DNA of 6,589 nucleotides from Methanospirillum sp. (GCA_028695895.1 JAQVIE010000072.1:1-6589); one strand, 5' to 3'; positions 1 to 6,449 are shown, counted from the stretch's first letter. The notes: generated from the sequence alone by a model not told the origin. Numbers and translations: made by a program.

Positions 1-784
1 AATGAGTATATCTGGATTCCAGTTCAGCAATGGATTGTGGGATAAAAACATCTGATCTTTTGTTCATTTTTAACTTTATTTCCCACGATCTTTCAGGATT
101 TAACCTAATGGCATTCTCATAACTTCTGATTCCTTCTGTATAAAGATCCTGGTTTTTCAGATTTTTATCTGCCGGTAATCCTGCTGTCGGGATGGTTAAA
201 AGTGCGAAGATTACATCTCCTCTTTTCTCCCAAACAAGAGGATCTGTTGAATCCTGCTCAAGTGAATTTGTATACATGTCAAGGGCCTGGGTATATTTAC
301 TCTGATCAAGTGCCGCGTCTCCGGATAAGGCAAATTCAACCGCAGTTTGTGGAGTTATCAGGTTTATCTTTTTATAAGTCAGATCTGATTCATCATTACG
401 GTACAGAGCTTTGGAAAGGCGTGCCTTTCGAAGTAAGTAGTCTAAATTTTCAGGGTCATACTCTAATGCCTCATCCAATGATGCAAGTGTCTCTTCCAAT
501 TTTCCTAATTTATGAAGATTTAATGCTTTTTTACCATAATATTCAGCATTAAACGGAGACCGAATAATCAGATGATCATAAAGAGAGACACAGGTATCAT
601 ATCTGCCAAAAATTGAAGAGATATCTATCAAAAGATGAGTAAAGTTTTTTCGTAAATCAGATGTGTTCTCTCTTATATCATCAGGTAATATATTTTCAAT
701 CCCTTCCAGTAAAAGAACAGGAGTGATTATTGAAAACAAAATAAAAATAATCAGAATGACTATTGGTATTGTAATTAATCTCAT
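1..784 (-). CDS. Membrane-anchored TPR-repeat protein, 3' end beyond window
   Basis: The frame is open from an ATG at 784-782 to the left edge, giving 261 codons with no stop, so the C-terminus is missing. Residues 4-26 are a strongly hydrophobic segment after a single Arg, which reads as an uncleaved signal anchor or signal peptide; the rest would then lie outside the membrane. From about residue 79 there are helix-turn-helix units of about 34 residues typical of tetratricopeptide repeats: 79-113 (with YYGKKALNLHKLGKLEET and ALEYDPEN), 114-146, 147-181 (ALDMYTNSLEQDSTDP) and 182-230 (SYENAIRLNPE). The last unit carries an insertion near 197-212. TPR units mediate protein-protein contacts; the partner cannot be told from the sequence. 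Such proteins are abundant in methanogens. It is transcribed divergently from the FxLYD-like gene. The TPR call is secure; the role is unknown. Confidence 0.85.
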   Translation of the reverse strand, partial: MRLITIPIVILIIFILFSIITPVLLLEGIENILPDDIRENTSDLRKNFTHLLIDISSIFGRYDTCVSLYDHLIIRSPFNAEYYGKKALNLHKLGKLEETLASLDEALEYDPENLDYLLRKARLSKALYRNDESDLTYKKINLITPQTAVEFALSGDAALDQSKYTQALDMYTNSLEQDSTDPLVWEKRGDVIFALLTIPTAGLPADKNLKNQDLYTEGIRSYENAIRLNPERSWEIKLKMNKRSDVFIPQSIAELESRYTH

Positions 785-1053
785 AGTAACATCAGAATAT
801 TCTTTATTTAAGTCCCGGTGATTATACTAAAAATAATCTAAACCTGTCTGAATATTAATACACATCATGTTTCTGCTCCTTATGATATAAATTAAAGCTT
901 CATCGTTATACCAGTCAGTTAAAAATTCACATAAATTTATGGATACCGGTGTTTACATCGGCAGCCTTATAGGTAAAGTAAACAGATCAAATCTTGCTGA
1001 AAAAGCATGAGTGTTGCTTTTATGGTAAAAATTTCAACAGAGAAGGGCGGTGT
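785..1053. other. AT-rich divergent intergenic region
   Basis: This 269-bp gap separates two divergently transcribed genes and should contain both promoters. Candidate TATA-like stretches are TTAAATAA on the minus strand (about 810-803) for the TPR gene, and ATAAATTTAT (931-940, a perfect 10-bp palindrome) or the AT-rich stretch at 884-896 for the plus-strand gene. None is distinctive enough to assign a start site. A 23-codon ATG frame at 939-1010 is present but unsupported. No tRNA-like or obviously structured RNA was recognised. Confidence 0.4.
1046..1052 (+). promoter_or_regulatory. Ribosome binding site fixing the start at 1054
   Basis: GGCGGTG lies just before the ATG at 1054 and matches the archaeal Shine-Dalgarno consensus GGAGGTG at six of seven bases. 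The upstream in-frame TTG at 994 has no such site, so the shorter start is preferred. Confidence 0.55.
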
Positions 1054-1587
1054 ATGAAGCTAATGCAATATTTGAAGAAAAAAATAATTTTTCTTTCTTT
1101 TTTAACAGGATGTATAACATTAGTTTTTCTTTTATCAGTCCCAGTCTTTTCAGAAAAGATTATCACCAACGAAGGACAGGGTAACTACCTTCCGGTTTAT
1201 GATTCGGTTAATTACAAGATCCAGGATACCATCCAGAAGGAGAAAACCAGTGGAAGAAAATTTTTTGTTTCACGGCCTTTTGGTTACCTGGAATGCACAG
1301 AAGATACTCATGCCAACCTCTCAATTAAAAAAACATATATCGACAGGGTTGCCAGGGATAAAGCCTACATCAGGGGAGAAATTAAAAACCTTGATGATAA
1401 AACCATAGATGTCATTGTCCTGACATTTAATCTTTATAATGCTGACGGAGATCAGATAGGCAATGCATATGCAACGGTTGACTATCTTGAACCAAAAAAG
1501 ATATGGAAATTCTCAACCGAGCCTATTACCCATTCTGACTTTAAATTTGAACGTTATGGTTCGGTCTTTATTGGTGCTTATAATTAA
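1054..1587 (+). CDS. Small exported or membrane-anchored protein with FxLYD-like domain
   Basis: The frame can be extended to a TTG at 994, but the ATG at 1054 is chosen because it follows a good ribosome binding site and puts a classic signal sequence at the N-terminus; this gives 177 residues. Residues 8-10 are Lys-rich and 11-33 hydrophobic, ending near VFSEK, which suits a signal peptide or membrane anchor. Within it L17-T18-G19-C20 resembles a lipobox, but the hydrophobic stretch continues past the Cys, so lipoprotein status is doubtful. Residues 105-155 resemble the FxLYD domain: an IRGEIKNLDDKTID strand pair, then FNLYNADGDQIGNA, then a DYLEPKKIWKF strand. This is an Ig-like beta fold common in secreted proteins of archaea and Firmicutes, with no known catalytic role. 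Residues 34-104 are unassigned. The domain call rests on pattern only. Confidence 0.75.
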   Translation: MKLMQYLKKKIIFLSFLTGCITLVFLLSVPVFSEKIITNEGQGNYLPVYDSVNYKIQDTIQKEKTSGRKFFVSRPFGYLECTEDTHANLSIKKTYIDRVARDKAYIRGEIKNLDDKTIDVIVLTFNLYNADGDQIGNAYATVDYLEPKKIWKFSTEPITHSDFKFERYGSVFIGAYN

Positions 1588-1590
1588 AAT

Positions 1591-2931
1591 TTAAAGGTAT
1601 AATGAACGTAACTTTTTAGTTACTTTCTCCACCTGCAAAACAGATGTTCCTATATATGACTCCGGGTCAAGAAGTTTTTCAATCTCCGATGCCGGGATAA
1701 TACTGGTCACTTCCGGAGTCTTTGAGAGAAGAACTGAAAGCGGTTGTTTTGTTGCCAGTGCTTCCATACTCTTTTCTCTGATAATTTCGTGAGCTTTCTG
1801 GCGTTCCATCCCTTTTTTCGTAAGTTCTATCATGACAGATTCAGCCATGTTAATACCATGAAGCATTGCAAGATTTTGTTTTATCCGGTCTTCTTTCAGG
1901 TTTAATCCTTCAAGAACTGAAATCATAATTTTTAGGATATGATCAGTTAGTATGGTAGCTTCAGGGAATAAAATCCGTTCCGGCGATGAATTAGTAAGGT
2001 CACGCTCATCCCAGAGTGTATTATTCTGGAACGCCGGTTCAACAGAGGAGCGGATTATGCGGGCAAGGCCACATACCTGTTCACTTTTTATTGGGTTCCT
2101 CTTATGTGGCATCGTAGAAGAACCAACCTGCCTGGCTCCGAATGCTTCTTCAACCTCTCCTATCTCTGTCCTTTGAAGTGAACGGACCTCAACTCCGATT
2201 TTATCAAGTGTAGTCGCAACATTTGCCAGAAAACAGAAATATTCTGCGTAACGGTCACGCTGGATAATCTGGTTTGATACATCAACAGATGAGATCTTTA
2301 AAAAATTCATCATCTGCTCCTGTATCTCCATTCCTTTCTCACCAAGAGCTGCCTGTGTTCCGACTGCGCCAGTTAGCTGCCCTACACAGACCCTGGGTCT
2401 CATCTGTTCAAGTCTCTCTATATGTCGTCCGATTTCACTTGCCCATATAGTGAAACGAAGACCATAAGTGGTTGGAACACCGTGCTGGCCATGTGTCCTT
2501 CCAATACACACAAGAAACCGGGTTTCTTCTGCACGATCGAGGAGGATAATTAACAGCTTTTTTAACTTTTCTTCAAGGATTTTCAATGCATCACGGATCT
2601 GAAGGCCGGTGGCGGTATCAAGAATGTCATTAGAAGTCGCTCCATAGTGAATCCACCTTCCTGCCTTGCCACAAACCTCAGATACTGCACGGACAACAGC
2701 CATCATATCATGATGTATCTCATCTTCAATCTCTTTTGACCGTTGCAGGGATGCTCCATGTGCTTTTTCTTCAATTATTTTAACATCTTCAGGGGGTATC
2801 ATTCCAATGGCCCCTTCCGCCTTTGCAAGAGCAACCTCTGCCTCAATAATACACCTGAACCTGTGTTCCTCACTAAAAATCTGTTTCATTTCAGGTGTGC
2901 CATATCTGAATTCTATCGGATGTATTGCCAT
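1591..2931 (-). CDS. purB: Adenylosuccinate lyase
   Basis: This cytosolic enzyme of the fumarase/aspartase superfamily acts twice in purine synthesis: it cleaves SAICAR to AICAR plus fumarate, and adenylosuccinate to AMP plus fumarate. The product has 446 residues, normal for the family. Visible landmarks are HHDMMA (73-78), WIHYGATSND (93-102), GRTHGQHG (144-151) and the superfamily signature loop GSSTMPHKRNP (270-280). By family knowledge, H74, H95, H147 and the loop serine S272 correspond to the catalytic positions. The frame extends upstream to 2991, but the start at 2931 (MAIHPIEFRYG) is chosen because it matches the usual archaeal N-terminus and has AGGT five bases upstream. An alternative ATG at 2949 lacks such a site. 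The gene is divergent from mptD and convergent with the FxLYD-like gene. No key motif is missing. Confidence 0.95.
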   Translation of the reverse strand: MAIHPIEFRYGTPEMKQIFSEEHRFRCIIEAEVALAKAEGAIGMIPPEDVKIIEEKAHGASLQRSKEIEDEIHHDMMAVVRAVSEVCGKAGRWIHYGATSNDILDTATGLQIRDALKILEEKLKKLLIILLDRAEETRFLVCIGRTHGQHGVPTTYGLRFTIWASEIGRHIERLEQMRPRVCVGQLTGAVGTQAALGEKGMEIQEQMMNFLKISSVDVSNQIIQRDRYAEYFCFLANVATTLDKIGVEVRSLQRTEIGEVEEAFGARQVGSSTMPHKRNPIKSEQVCGLARIIRSSVEPAFQNNTLWDERDLTNSSPERILFPEATILTDHILKIMISVLEGLNLKEDRIKQNLAMLHGINMAESVMIELTKKGMERQKAHEIIREKSMEALATKQPLSVLLSKTPEVTSIIPASEIEKLLDPESYIGTSVLQVEKVTKKLRSLYL

Positions 2932-3002
2932 TGTGTACCTGTTGGACTCCATGATAGTTAACCATATGAATCCATGTATTAACGAATTCAAAAAGCGGGA
3001 TC

Positions 3003-3010
3003 TTTTATAG
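3003..3010. promoter_or_regulatory. Candidate TATA element in the purB-mptD divergent region
   Basis: TTTTATAG on the plus strand reads CTATAAAA on the minus strand and is the best TATA-like element in the 102-bp gap. For mptD it sits about 25 bases before the ATG, which would give a nearly leaderless transcript. For purB it would give a leader of roughly 50 bases. It could serve either gene, both or neither. Confidence 0.35.
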
Positions 3011-3033
3011 GCTGGAATAACTCATGTGATGGT

Positions 3034-3387
3034 ATGATTACTGACAGGGAACGGGCAGCTTTTGAAGCAGGGATAAAACTTGGTGCATTATATCACCAAT
3101 GGGTAGGAGTTCCGGTCTCCAGAGTGTCTGCATTATCCCTGGAGAAAGCAATAGAAAATGCGCACATTCAGCAACCCTATATGACTGACATTGCAGTGAG
3201 ACTTGACAGGGAACTGATGGTACCAAACTCTTTCGGCTATAGTGAGTTGTCAGGACTTATGTTTGATGTGAAACTTACAGTCAGGGTGAATGAAGCCAAA
3301 TGTCATGCCTGCATCGCACGGGAAGGAGAATATCCAATGATGAGAATTGAGTGGATAGATGAAGACACCAAAGTATCCAGTCCTTGA
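3034..3387 (+). CDS. mptD: Dihydroneopterin aldolase, archaeal MptD type
   Basis: MptD (DUF372/COG2098) converts 7,8-dihydroneopterin to 6-hydroxymethyl-7,8-dihydropterin and glycolaldehyde, an early step in making the pterin of methanopterin; it is unrelated in sequence to bacterial FolB. The product has 117 residues, as expected for the family. Recognisable family stretches are FEAGIKLGALYHQWVG (10-25), KAIENAHIQQPY (38-49), NSFGYSELSG (65-74) and a C-terminal EYPMMRIEWI (99-108). Conserved His21, Gln47 and Tyr100 are plausible active-site residues by comparison with what is known of the methanogen enzyme, but I could not align them. The start is the first ATG after a weak GTGAT site. The 3' end overlaps the next gene by 29 bp, suggesting co-transcription and coupled translation. 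Its presence points to a methanogen or another methanopterin-using archaeon. Confidence 0.85.
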   Translation: MITDRERAAFEAGIKLGALYHQWVGVPVSRVSALSLEKAIENAHIQQPYMTDIAVRLDRELMVPNSFGYSELSGLMFDVKLTVRVNEAKCHACIAREGEYPMMRIEWIDEDTKVSSP

Positions 3388-4189
3388 TGATCATATTCAC
3401 ATAGATCCCAGAAATGGTAGAGGTATCGAAGCTGCAAAAGAGTTCCAAAGGGCAGGTGGAACCCATATATGTCTTGTTACAAAACCCTCCTGGTCTCATG
3501 ACATTCATCCTGTTTGTGGAGAAGATTTCAAAAGGGTTTTTGATGAAACCCTGGTAATTGCAAAACAGATTCAGGAACAGACCGGTGTAGTGGTATTTCC
3601 CATTCTCGGGGTGCATCCGGCAGAGATAACAGTCATGTCTGAACGGATGAGTTATATTAATGCAGCGGAGATCATGAAGGAGGGTCTTACCCTTGCAGCC
3701 CGATATGTAAAGGAAGGAAAAGCCATAGGTCTGAAAAGCGGCCGGCCACATTATGAAACCTCAGTGGAGATAACCACCCTCTCAAACCAGGTTTTATTAC
3801 ATGCTTTCTCACTTGCTGCAGATGCCGAATGTGCTATTCAGATTCACGCAGAATCCGGTCCATGTGCAGATATGATTGATATGGCCTTATCCCAGGGCAT
3901 GAGTCCATCTCATGTCATCAAACATTTTGGATCGCCTGACACACCCCTCATCCCTTCTCTTGTTGCAAAACATGAAGAGATCCCGTCACTATGCAGAGAG
4001 AAAAGAGAATTTACCATGGAGAGCGATTTCATGGATGAAAACAGCAGACCCGGGGCAGTAATCGGTCCGAAATCTGTGCCCCGTTTTACATTGCGACATC
4101 TGAAACAGGGAAGTATCACTGAAGATGATATGTATAGGATTCATATGCATACCCCAAACAGGGTTTATAAAATAGAGATAAATCTCTGA
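3359..4189 (+). CDS. TatD-like metal-dependent hydrolase (COG1099 type)
   Basis: This is a 276-residue TIM-barrel amidohydrolase of the archaeal TatD-related group whose substrate is unknown. Metal-site landmarks occur in barrel order: DDHIHID (10-16) with the HxH pair H12/H14, GVHP (84-87, H86), GLKSGRPHYE (124-133), QIHAES (161-166, H163), IKHFG (187-191, H189) and ESDFMDENSRPGAV (221-234) with a likely metal-binding Asp at D223. At the strand-4 position where classical TatD proteins carry Glu in a GE-G-D motif, this one shows G-L-K-S-G-R-P-H, so K126 or a neighbouring residue may stand in. The start at 3359 gives the typical short lead before the HxH motif and lies inside mptD, with a 29-bp overlap. 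Family members are often called nucleases by similarity; that should not be taken as established here. Confidence 0.85.
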   Translation: MKTPKYPVLDDHIHIDPRNGRGIEAAKEFQRAGGTHICLVTKPSWSHDIHPVCGEDFKRVFDETLVIAKQIQEQTGVVVFPILGVHPAEITVMSERMSYINAAEIMKEGLTLAARYVKEGKAIGLKSGRPHYETSVEITTLSNQVLLHAFSLAADAECAIQIHAESGPCADMIDMALSQGMSPSHVIKHFGSPDTPLIPSLVAKHEEIPSLCREKREFTMESDFMDENSRPGAVIGPKSVPRFTLRHLKQGSITEDDMYRIHMHTPNRVYKIEINL

Positions 4190-4202
4190 AGTACCTGAAA
4201 AG

Positions 4203-4213
4203 TTTTTCTTCTT
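4203..4213 (+). terminator. Possible T-rich transcription terminator
   Basis: A run TTTTTCTTCTT lies 14 bases after the stop codon of the TatD-like gene, in the 45-bp gap before DUF424. Archaeal termination often uses such T-rich tracts without a strong hairpin; only a tiny inverted repeat (GAAAA-GT-TTTTC) overlaps it. It may split the gene series into two units or be only partly effective. Confidence 0.25.
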
Positions 4214-4234
4214 CAAGGGCACGTAATTAACAGG

Positions 4235-4528
4235 ATGTTACTAAGAATTCACCGTTCGACTGATAACAAGGAAGTGATCGGCCTGTGTGATCGGGAATTA
4301 ATCGGACAGACCTTTTCAGAAGGTGAAATCTCCATTTCGGTCAATGAAGCTTTCTTTGGAAACCAACAGGCATCTGAAGAAGAAGTTGTACGCATTCTTA
4401 TGGATGCCAATAATGTTACTATCTTTGGAAAGCGCTGTTTTGAGCTTGCAGTTTTTCATGGCATTCTGGAGCCGGACTCCTGTTGTCTTATTGACGGCAT
4501 TCCTTACACAACTATCATACGAATATAA
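4235..4528 (+). CDS. DUF424 family protein
   Basis: The 97-residue product matches my memory of DUF424 (COG2412), a small archaeal family of unknown function. Features that support this are EVIGLCDRELIGQTFSEG (13-30), an acidic segment before VNEAFFG (36-42), NNVTIFGKRCFELAV (59-73, resembling the family N-x-x-G-x-x-x-x-x-A pattern) and the C-terminal LIDGIPYT (85-92), close to the usual IDGVPH. Cysteines at 18, 68, 83 and 84 are not arranged as a zinc site. No clear ribosome binding site precedes the ATG. It lies 11 bp upstream of nmd3, and its setting next to nmd3 and taw2 suggests a translation-related role; that is context only. No signal peptide or membrane segment is visible. Confidence 0.82.
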   Translation: MLLRIHRSTDNKEVIGLCDRELIGQTFSEGEISISVNEAFFGNQQASEEEVVRILMDANNVTIFGKRCFELAVFHGILEPDSCCLIDGIPYTTIIRI

Positions 4529-4539
4529 AAACGATAAAT

Positions 4540-5508
4540 ATGGACTTACAAGAGGCAATTTGCCCAAAATGTGGTGGCCCGTCACCTTCCGTAGATATCT
4601 GCGGAAAATGTCGCGCATCTGGTGTAGACTGGTTTTCATGTGAAAACCGTGTCAGACTGGTACGTTGTCCGAACTGTGACTCTATGCAGGACAATACAGG
4701 CTGGACTGATTGTGAACGATCCCGTGAAGACCTGGAATATGAAAAGGCTATGTCAGCCATTCATCTCTCTCAGGATATTCAAAATCCGGAAATATCAATT
4801 AATCTTGTAGAAAATAGTAAAAACCGTTCTTTTGCACACATCAAAATAACCGGTTCCCTCTATAACAAGCCAGTCGAAGGTGCATGTACTGTTGAAATCC
4901 TCTGGCAGCATGATTCCTGTGACCGGTGCAGCAGGTATCATGGTAATTACTGGCAGGGACTTGTTCAACTCAGGGCTGACGGCAGAAAAACTACTAATGA
5001 AGAGCAGGAACGGGCAAAACGAATTGCTTACCAGACCGAAGAAGAGTTACAACTGCTTGGTGACCGGTTGTCCTTTGTTACAAGGATGGAAGAGGGACGT
5101 GAAGGTCTTGATATCATTGTCGGGACACAGACCCTGGGAGAGCAGATATCAAGATATATCACGAAGCGGATGGGTGGAAAATACACACTTCATCCCACTC
5201 TTATAGGTGAAAAAGAAGGAAGGAGGCTTTACCGGATTACCTATGCAATCCGCCTCCCAAGGTATACAAAGGGAGATGTCATTTATATCAGGAATACTTA
5301 TGGCGAGATCCTGGGTGCAGAAGGAAAGACTATAAGTTACCTGGATCTCGTTTCAGGGATTCCAAGAACCGTGCCAGAATCCACTACAGCAAGATACATA
5401 GGATCAGTAAAAGATGGAATTCCAATGCTGGTAATTTACCAGGATGGGGAGACACTGGGCTTGATGAATGAAGAAACAGGGACGACAGAGGAAGTTCCTG
5501 TTCAGTAA
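4540..5508 (+). CDS. nmd3: NMD3-family large-ribosomal-subunit maturation protein, possibly C-terminally truncated
   Basis: In eukaryotes NMD3 binds the 60S subunit and acts as its nuclear export adaptor; the archaeal homologue (COG1499) is presumed to bind the large subunit, but its role is not settled. The 322-residue product has the expected zinc-binding N-terminus: CPKC (8-11), CGKC (21-24) and CPNC (43-46), followed by CDRC (127-130) in DSCDRCSRYHGNYWQGLVQL, a highly typical NMD3 segment. A mixed alpha/beta region with a PRYTKGDVIYI strand (240-250) and a beta-rich end follow. The start at 4540 gives the usual short lead before the first CxxC; no clear Shine-Dalgarno sequence is present. 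The TAA at 5506-5508 looks premature, since the same frame stays open for 22 more plausible codons to a TGA at 5575-5577. The core domains are intact, so the protein may well function. Confidence 0.88.
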   Translation: MDLQEAICPKCGGPSPSVDICGKCRASGVDWFSCENRVRLVRCPNCDSMQDNTGWTDCERSREDLEYEKAMSAIHLSQDIQNPEISINLVENSKNRSFAHIKITGSLYNKPVEGACTVEILWQHDSCDRCSRYHGNYWQGLVQLRADGRKTTNEEQERAKRIAYQTEEELQLLGDRLSFVTRMEEGREGLDIIVGTQTLGEQISRYITKRMGGKYTLHPTLIGEKEGRRLYRITYAIRLPRYTKGDVIYIRNTYGEILGAEGKTISYLDLVSGIPRTVPESTTARYIGSVKDGIPMLVIYQDGETLGLMNEETGTTEEVPVQ

Positions 5509-5577
5509 TGGCGTAATATCATATCAGGCAAACAGGTACATATCATTCGTGATAATGACCGTGTAATTGTAGTCTGA
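5509..5577 (+). other. In-frame continuation of nmd3 beyond its TAA stop
   Basis: Directly after the nmd3 stop the same frame has 22 sense codons and then TGA. Its end, GKQVHIIRDNDRVIVV, has the alternating hydrophobic pattern of a beta hairpin and the look of an NMD3 C-terminus (a G-x-x-V-x-x-x-R-x-x-x-R-x-x-V-V pattern). With it the protein would be about 345 residues, and the gap to taw2 would shrink from 74 to 5 bp. No separate start codon or ribosome binding site serves this piece. It is likely the remnant of the original 3' end of nmd3. Confidence 0.6.
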
Positions 5578-5582
5578 CATTT

Positions 5583-6449
5583 ATGAATGTCCGGGAAATT
5601 CCCTGCCGGGATCTAAAAAAAGTCCTTCAGAAACCATGGGTTGACATCAGCCGAAGACCATGGATATCCGGAGATACTGCTTATGTTCCTGTACGGGAAG
5701 GATATCCGTATACCCAGGCCCTGCCTGAGAGGCGGAGAAAAGGTAGAGGGTACCAGAAGATTGGATCTATCATTGCTTTCCATGGTGAAAAACCAGATGA
5801 AGAGGTTATTTCTGAAATAATTAACCGCCACAACCCTGAAACCGTTATCTGGTACCGGGGGCACAGGGGGGTTATGCGGATTCCTGATATCAATGTCCTT
5901 TATGGGGAGATCTCTGATACCATTCACAAAGAGTCAGGTATTTTATACCATCTCAACCCTGCAGCCGTGATGTTCTCCCAGGGAAACATGGAAGAGAAAA
6001 GAAGAGTGGCTGGTCTTGTAAAACCAGGGGAGAGGATTTGTGACATGTTTGCCGGTATCGGATACTTTACTTTGCCAATGGCAAAAGCAGGAGGATTTGT
6101 TCATGCAATGGAGATAAATCCTGATGCAGTTTATTATCTTCAAAAAAATATCAGGGCAAATAATCTGACTTCCCAGATTATAGTCTCACCCGGGGACTGC
6201 AGGGATCATATCACCGGAATATATGATCGTATCCACATGGGCTATTATGATGCAAAACAGTTTCTGCCTGTCGCTTTGCAGCATGTCAGGTCAGGCACAA
6301 TAATTCATGTTCATGGTATTGGATATAATACCAGAGAGATAAGAGAACACCTGATGACAAAAGGGGTTACAGCAGCCTTAACTCACAGGGTTATCAAAAA
6401 AATAGGTCCGGGAAAAGTCCATACCGTAACCGACGTGGTGATAACATGA
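5583..6449 (+). CDS. taw2: tRNA-Phe 4-demethylwyosine aminocarboxypropyltransferase Taw2
   Basis: Taw2 (archaeal TYW2) moves the 3-amino-3-carboxypropyl group of S-adenosylmethionine onto C7 of 4-demethylwyosine at position 37 of tRNA-Phe, following Trm5 and Taw1. The 288-residue product fits the family. An N-terminal domain (about 1-115) precedes a Rossmann domain with motif I CDMFAGIGYFTLP (153-165), the acidic residue of AMEINPDA (175-182), PGDCRD (203-208) and DRIHMGYY (215-222). The last motif separates it from the related m1G37 methyltransferase Trm5, which has an N-L-P type sequence there; M-G-Y is what I recall for archaeal TYW2. The end, KKIGPGKVHTVTDVVI, is also typical. No convincing ribosome binding site precedes the start. 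Its stop overlaps the coaBC start in ATGA, so the two are probably co-translated. Confidence 0.86.
   Translation: MNVREIPCRDLKKVLQKPWVDISRRPWISGDTAYVPVREGYPYTQALPERRRKGRGYQKIGSIIAFHGEKPDEEVISEIINRHNPETVIWYRGHRGVMRIPDINVLYGEISDTIHKESGILYHLNPAAVMFSQGNMEEKRRVAGLVKPGERICDMFAGIGYFTLPMAKAGGFVHAMEINPDAVYYLQKNIRANNLTSQIIVSPGDCRDHITGIYDRIHMGYYDAKQFLPVALQHVRSGTIIHVHGIGYNTREIREHLMTKGVTAALTHRVIKKIGPGKVHTVTDVVIT
6437..6442 (+). promoter_or_regulatory. Shine-Dalgarno site for coaBC inside the end of taw2
   Basis: GGTGAT is a perfect match to the archaeal 16S rRNA anti-Shine-Dalgarno sequence and lies three bases before the ATG at 6446. It is embedded in taw2 coding sequence and fixes the coaBC start. Confidence 0.75.

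Noticed and set aside
202..552. A 116-codon plus-strand open frame in the left part of the window
   Set aside because: It lies antisense to the TPR gene, whose repeat pattern is clear, and its own translation resembles no protein family.
931..940. Palindrome ATAAATTTAT as a regulator operator
   Set aside because: A short AT-only palindrome is expected by chance in an AT-rich gap; there is no second copy or flanking symmetry.
994..1053. A TTG start giving 20 extra N-terminal residues on the FxLYD-like protein
   Set aside because: There is no ribosome binding site before it, and the extension would place a polar Cys- and charge-containing segment ahead of a normal signal sequence that starts at 1054.
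2932..2991. A 20-residue N-terminal extension of purB
   Set aside because: Family members begin at or near MAIHPIEFRYG; the extension would overlap the region expected to hold the leader and lacks a ribosome binding site.
3281..3751. A 156-codon minus-strand open frame across the mptD/TatD-like junction
   Set aside because: It is antisense to two recognised genes and its Cys- and aromatic-rich translation is typical of an antisense shadow.
4323..4643. A 106-codon plus-strand frame overlapping DUF424 and nmd3
   Set aside because: It is out of frame with both recognised genes and covers the nmd3 zinc-finger coding sequence; no family features appear in it.
5506..5508. TAA in nmd3 as a site of pyrrolysine or selenocysteine recoding
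   Set aside because: Pyrrolysine uses TAG and selenocysteine uses TGA; no SECIS-like structure was evident. A mutation, an error or simple readthrough is more plausible.
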